A DNA stretch of 52,114 bases from Pseudanabaena sp. FACHB-1998 (GTDB lineage: Bacteria > Cyanobacteriota > Cyanobacteriia > Pseudanabaenales > Pseudanabaenaceae), in the NCBI RefSeq assembly GCF_014696355.1, contig NZ_JACJQA010000036.1:1-52114 (forward strand), given 5' to 3'. This document shows positions 49,986 through 52,114 of the stretch, piece by piece (position 1 is the stretch's first letter; every line of letters starts with the position of its first letter). A program made the position numbers and the translations under genes. The notes under the pieces are model-generated. The model saw nothing but the letters and a program-made list of their open reading frames with translations, ran no database searches and was not told the origin of the DNA.

Positions 49986-51941
49986 TTATAACTGTAGTAG
50001 CTTTCTCAAACTATCAGCGATCGCCTGAACAGGTGTAAGTAATTTAGCCGCTTTGCTGACAACGCCAAGAATGTTATCAATCAGTTCATCAATTCTGTGG
50101 AGATCGCCATCTTTCTTGTTGGCAATTTCGCCGATGTTATCTAGATATTTCAAGGCTTTCTGTTTATCTTTATCTGATAAATCGGGTGATTTGGCGATCG
50201 TGGTTTGTAACTGGGTGAGGAGTTCGACAAGTTGAGGTGCTTCAGGAGCATCACTGTTATGTAGTTGCTGAATGGTGACTGTCACTTGTCCATTAATATC
50301 ACGCCCAGCAATTCCTTTTTGATCTTTGCCTGCTACCCCTGAAATATTGCCAACTGCTACACCAGATACATCTCCACCTGCATTAATATCAGTCTTTTTA
50401 TTTCCAAACATAGAATCCTGCACAATTACGCTAATCAAACTGAAATTATTTCCTACCTTAGCATCTTGAGATGAAGTTTTTTTTGTGTTTGCTCTACTGA
50501 CTTCTAGGGTAGATATTTGGCGATCTTTATCTGATAGAGTTTGTTTGAGTCGTTTGATTTCACTTTCCAGTTGTTTGAAATTTTGATTCTCTCCTTTTGA
50601 AAAAAATGATTGAGCTAGTTTTTTTGTCTGTGTAAAGAAAGAATAAAGTCTAGATTTTGGAACCTGCTGCCCACCAACTACTAGACGGAGAACAATATCA
50701 CCATCACCTAAATTTTGTAGCGATCCAAACTGGATTTGAGCATCCTCATATTCACTTAGTAGTTTCTGTAGAGCAAATGTGAACGCTTTTGGATCGTCAC
50801 CATCCCGAAAGAGTAAATCTAAAGTGTCTAAGTATTGCCGAATTAGCTTAGCAAAATCTCCTTCTTGAAAAAAACCACTTGGAGGCTTGCGATCCCCCCA
50901 TGCCATGGTAACTTCTTGCTTTAAATCTTGTTCCCAAATGTTTTCATCAGACTTCATTTTGAGGAAGATATAATCGCAAGTTACTCTGTCAAAATTGGTG
51001 TCCGCATTAATTCCCCAATTTTCAATACAAGCTCCAGTAAGGTTGGCTCCTGAAAAATCTGCGCCCAAAGCTTTTACCTTGCTGAGATTAGTGTTAATTA
51101 ACGTTGCATAGCGTAGATCAGTATTATTTAGGTTTGCATTGTATAAGTTAGCATCAACTAGATCTGCTCCCACTAAACACCCTCGTTCAAAATTAATATT
51201 TTTAAAGTCTTTATTACGACCCAACTTCCTATTGGCATAAAAGTTCACAACTCCATTAGTTATAGAAGTAGAAAAATCACAGTGGTGAAGTTCAGAACCT
51301 TGCCAATCCACATAATCACAAATTGCATTAAAAAAACTAGTTTCACGGAGTTTGGAATAAACAAACTTTGTACGGGTTAAATTCGCACCTTCAAAGTGTG
51401 TTCCAATGTCCTCACTAATGCTGTTAACCATAGAAGAGATTACTGAAAAACTATATAGCAGCAAAATATAGCAAATAAAGCTCCACCCTATAACAGATGC
51501 TATATCACCTCTCAGAAAAGTCTGATATATAATCGTAATGATAGCAATAACTGCAAATACAAATGTTCCCACCACCACAGATGAAAGCGCAACTTCCTGC
51601 GTAATCATAGATGCTAAAATGGAAACAATCGCTATTACAATCGCAGAGGGAAAAACAAAAACAAATGTACTTGTATCCCCAGCCATAAATGCAATAATAC
51701 CTAAAACTACAAAAGCAAATGCTACTGTAACTAAGCCCACAATAAAAACTACAATTATGGTCAAATTCACTAGCTGCTTTCGACTTTTTCCAGTAATCAC
51801 TGCTGTAAAATTTGCCCCCTCAAGAATTGCATCTCGAAAATCACAACCGCGTAGATTTGCGCCTGTAAAATCTGCATCCGTCAAGTCTTGTCCACGAAAA
51901 GAGCGATCGCTTAAATTTTGATTGACAAAAGATTTCGCCAT
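49986..51941 (-). CDS. Pentapeptide-repeat membrane protein with a Gly/Asn-rich C-terminal module
   Basis: A 651-residue multi-part protein. Residues 5-50 and 195-330 are pentapeptide repeats (ADFTGANLRGCDFRDAILEG; ANLYNANLNNTDLRYATLIN). Residues about 57-175 hold four membrane helices. The middle has GFFQEGDFAKLIRQYLDTLD and a regulatory-looking helical domain. A coiled coil follows (FKQLESEIKRLKQTLSDKDR). Near residue 540 comes a Gly/Asp/Asn stretch, INAGGDVSGVAVGNISGVAG then KDQKGIAGRDINGQVTVTIQ. The protein ends in a helical domain with LTQLQTTIAKSPDLSDKDKQ. The last two parts recur at the ends of large cyanobacterial conflict-type proteins (memory). Function unknown. It lies directly upstream of hicB. 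Confidence 0.78.
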   Translation of the reverse strand: MAKSFVNQNLSDRSFRGQDLTDADFTGANLRGCDFRDAILEGANFTAVITGKSRKQLVNLTIIVVFIVGLVTVAFAFVVLGIIAFMAGDTSTFVFVFPSAIVIAIVSILASMITQEVALSSVVVGTFVFAVIAIITIIYQTFLRGDIASVIGWSFICYILLLYSFSVISSMVNSISEDIGTHFEGANLTRTKFVYSKLRETSFFNAICDYVDWQGSELHHCDFSTSITNGVVNFYANRKLGRNKDFKNINFERGCLVGADLVDANLYNANLNNTDLRYATLINTNLSKVKALGADFSGANLTGACIENWGINADTNFDRVTCDYIFLKMKSDENIWEQDLKQEVTMAWGDRKPPSGFFQEGDFAKLIRQYLDTLDLLFRDGDDPKAFTFALQKLLSEYEDAQIQFGSLQNLGDGDIVLRLVVGGQQVPKSRLYSFFTQTKKLAQSFFSKGENQNFKQLESEIKRLKQTLSDKDRQISTLEVSRANTKKTSSQDAKVGNNFSLISVIVQDSMFGNKKTDINAGGDVSGVAVGNISGVAGKDQKGIAGRDINGQVTVTIQQLHNSDAPEAPQLVELLTQLQTTIAKSPDLSDKDKQKALKYLDNIGEIANKKDGDLHRIDELIDNILGVVSKAAKLLTPVQAIADSLRKLLQL

Positions 51942-52114
51942 ATATTAGGACAAGGTATTTTCTAGGGTGATTTTAATCAAATCATAACTTTTTGATAGCT
52001 GATATAGCAATCCTAAATGAGTTGTGGAAAAAAGCCATACTTAAAAATCTTCTCAAAGCAAAAGACTTGAAGATGAGTGACTAACTCAAATAACCTCTTC
52101 ACATTGTCAAAGTT

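Overview
The window is cyanobacterial chromosome. The octamer GCGATCGC (HIP1) and shorter forms of it recur throughout. The gene set includes psbI of photosystem II, a cyanobacterial-type gap1, the cyanobacteria-restricted DUF3038/DUF4335 pair, a Ycf23-like protein, an isochorismate synthase for phylloquinone, a pilB-pilT-pilC type IV pilus cluster and an Amt transporter with an NtcA-type box. The low-GC character, gene order and palindrome-rich spacers suggest a filamentous Pseudanabaena-like lineage, but that placement is inference.

Layout. 1-2.9 kb is a defence patch: an orphan CD-NTase-like nucleotidyltransferase, an antitoxin remnant and a DarT/DarG DNA ADP-ribosylation toxin-antitoxin pair. 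3.1-8.1 kb is housekeeping (gap1, accA, an FTR1 iron permease, a Uma2 protein, comB). 8.2-10.1 kb holds an adenine methyltransferase overlapping a PD-(D/E)XK nuclease (a compact restriction-modification pair) and an HTH protein with a GrpE-like tail. 10.5-20 kb holds an SLH-domain protein, a Ser/Thr kinase with an ARC6/IMS-like C-terminus, smpB, an ABC exporter overlapping a previously unlisted psbI, a GAF protein and amt. 20-30.5 kb holds a possible 44-codon gene with its own terminator, a metallo-beta-lactamase-fold protein, a Ycf23-like protein, rpsD, DUF3038/DUF4335, a GAF-LuxR regulator, aspA, a MAPEG protein and glmU. 30.5-38.6 kb holds pilC, pilT, pilB, a DUF1574/SGNH-like protein and a GspH/FimT-like prepilin. 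39-48.5 kb holds a SLOG/DprA-like protein, leuD, a ferredoxin, a thermonuclease, pentapeptide repeats, miaA, a fatty acid hydroxylase, queE/queC, a coiled-coil protein and menF. 48.8-52 kb is a second toxin-antitoxin patch (higBA, hicB with a broken hicA) beside a large pentapeptide-repeat membrane protein.

The most striking feature is not a gene. Nearly every spacer carries one or more perfect or near-perfect palindromes with 12-28 bp arms. I count 22 whose apex has the form GC-NNN-GC, while the arms differ from copy to copy. Several arms contain the stop codons of flanking genes (accA/FTR1, smpB/ABC exporter, MAPEG, hydroxylase), and one mirrors the last codons of queC. Others lie in divergent promoter regions where no gene ends, so termination alone does not explain them. 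One palindrome has been split by a 140-bp terminal-inverted-repeat element with a TTA target duplication; a second copy of that element lies at 22.3 kb. A separate family with TATAGC-type ends carries inner hairpins that covary between copies.

I saw no tRNA, rRNA or CRISPR array and no transposase gene in the window.
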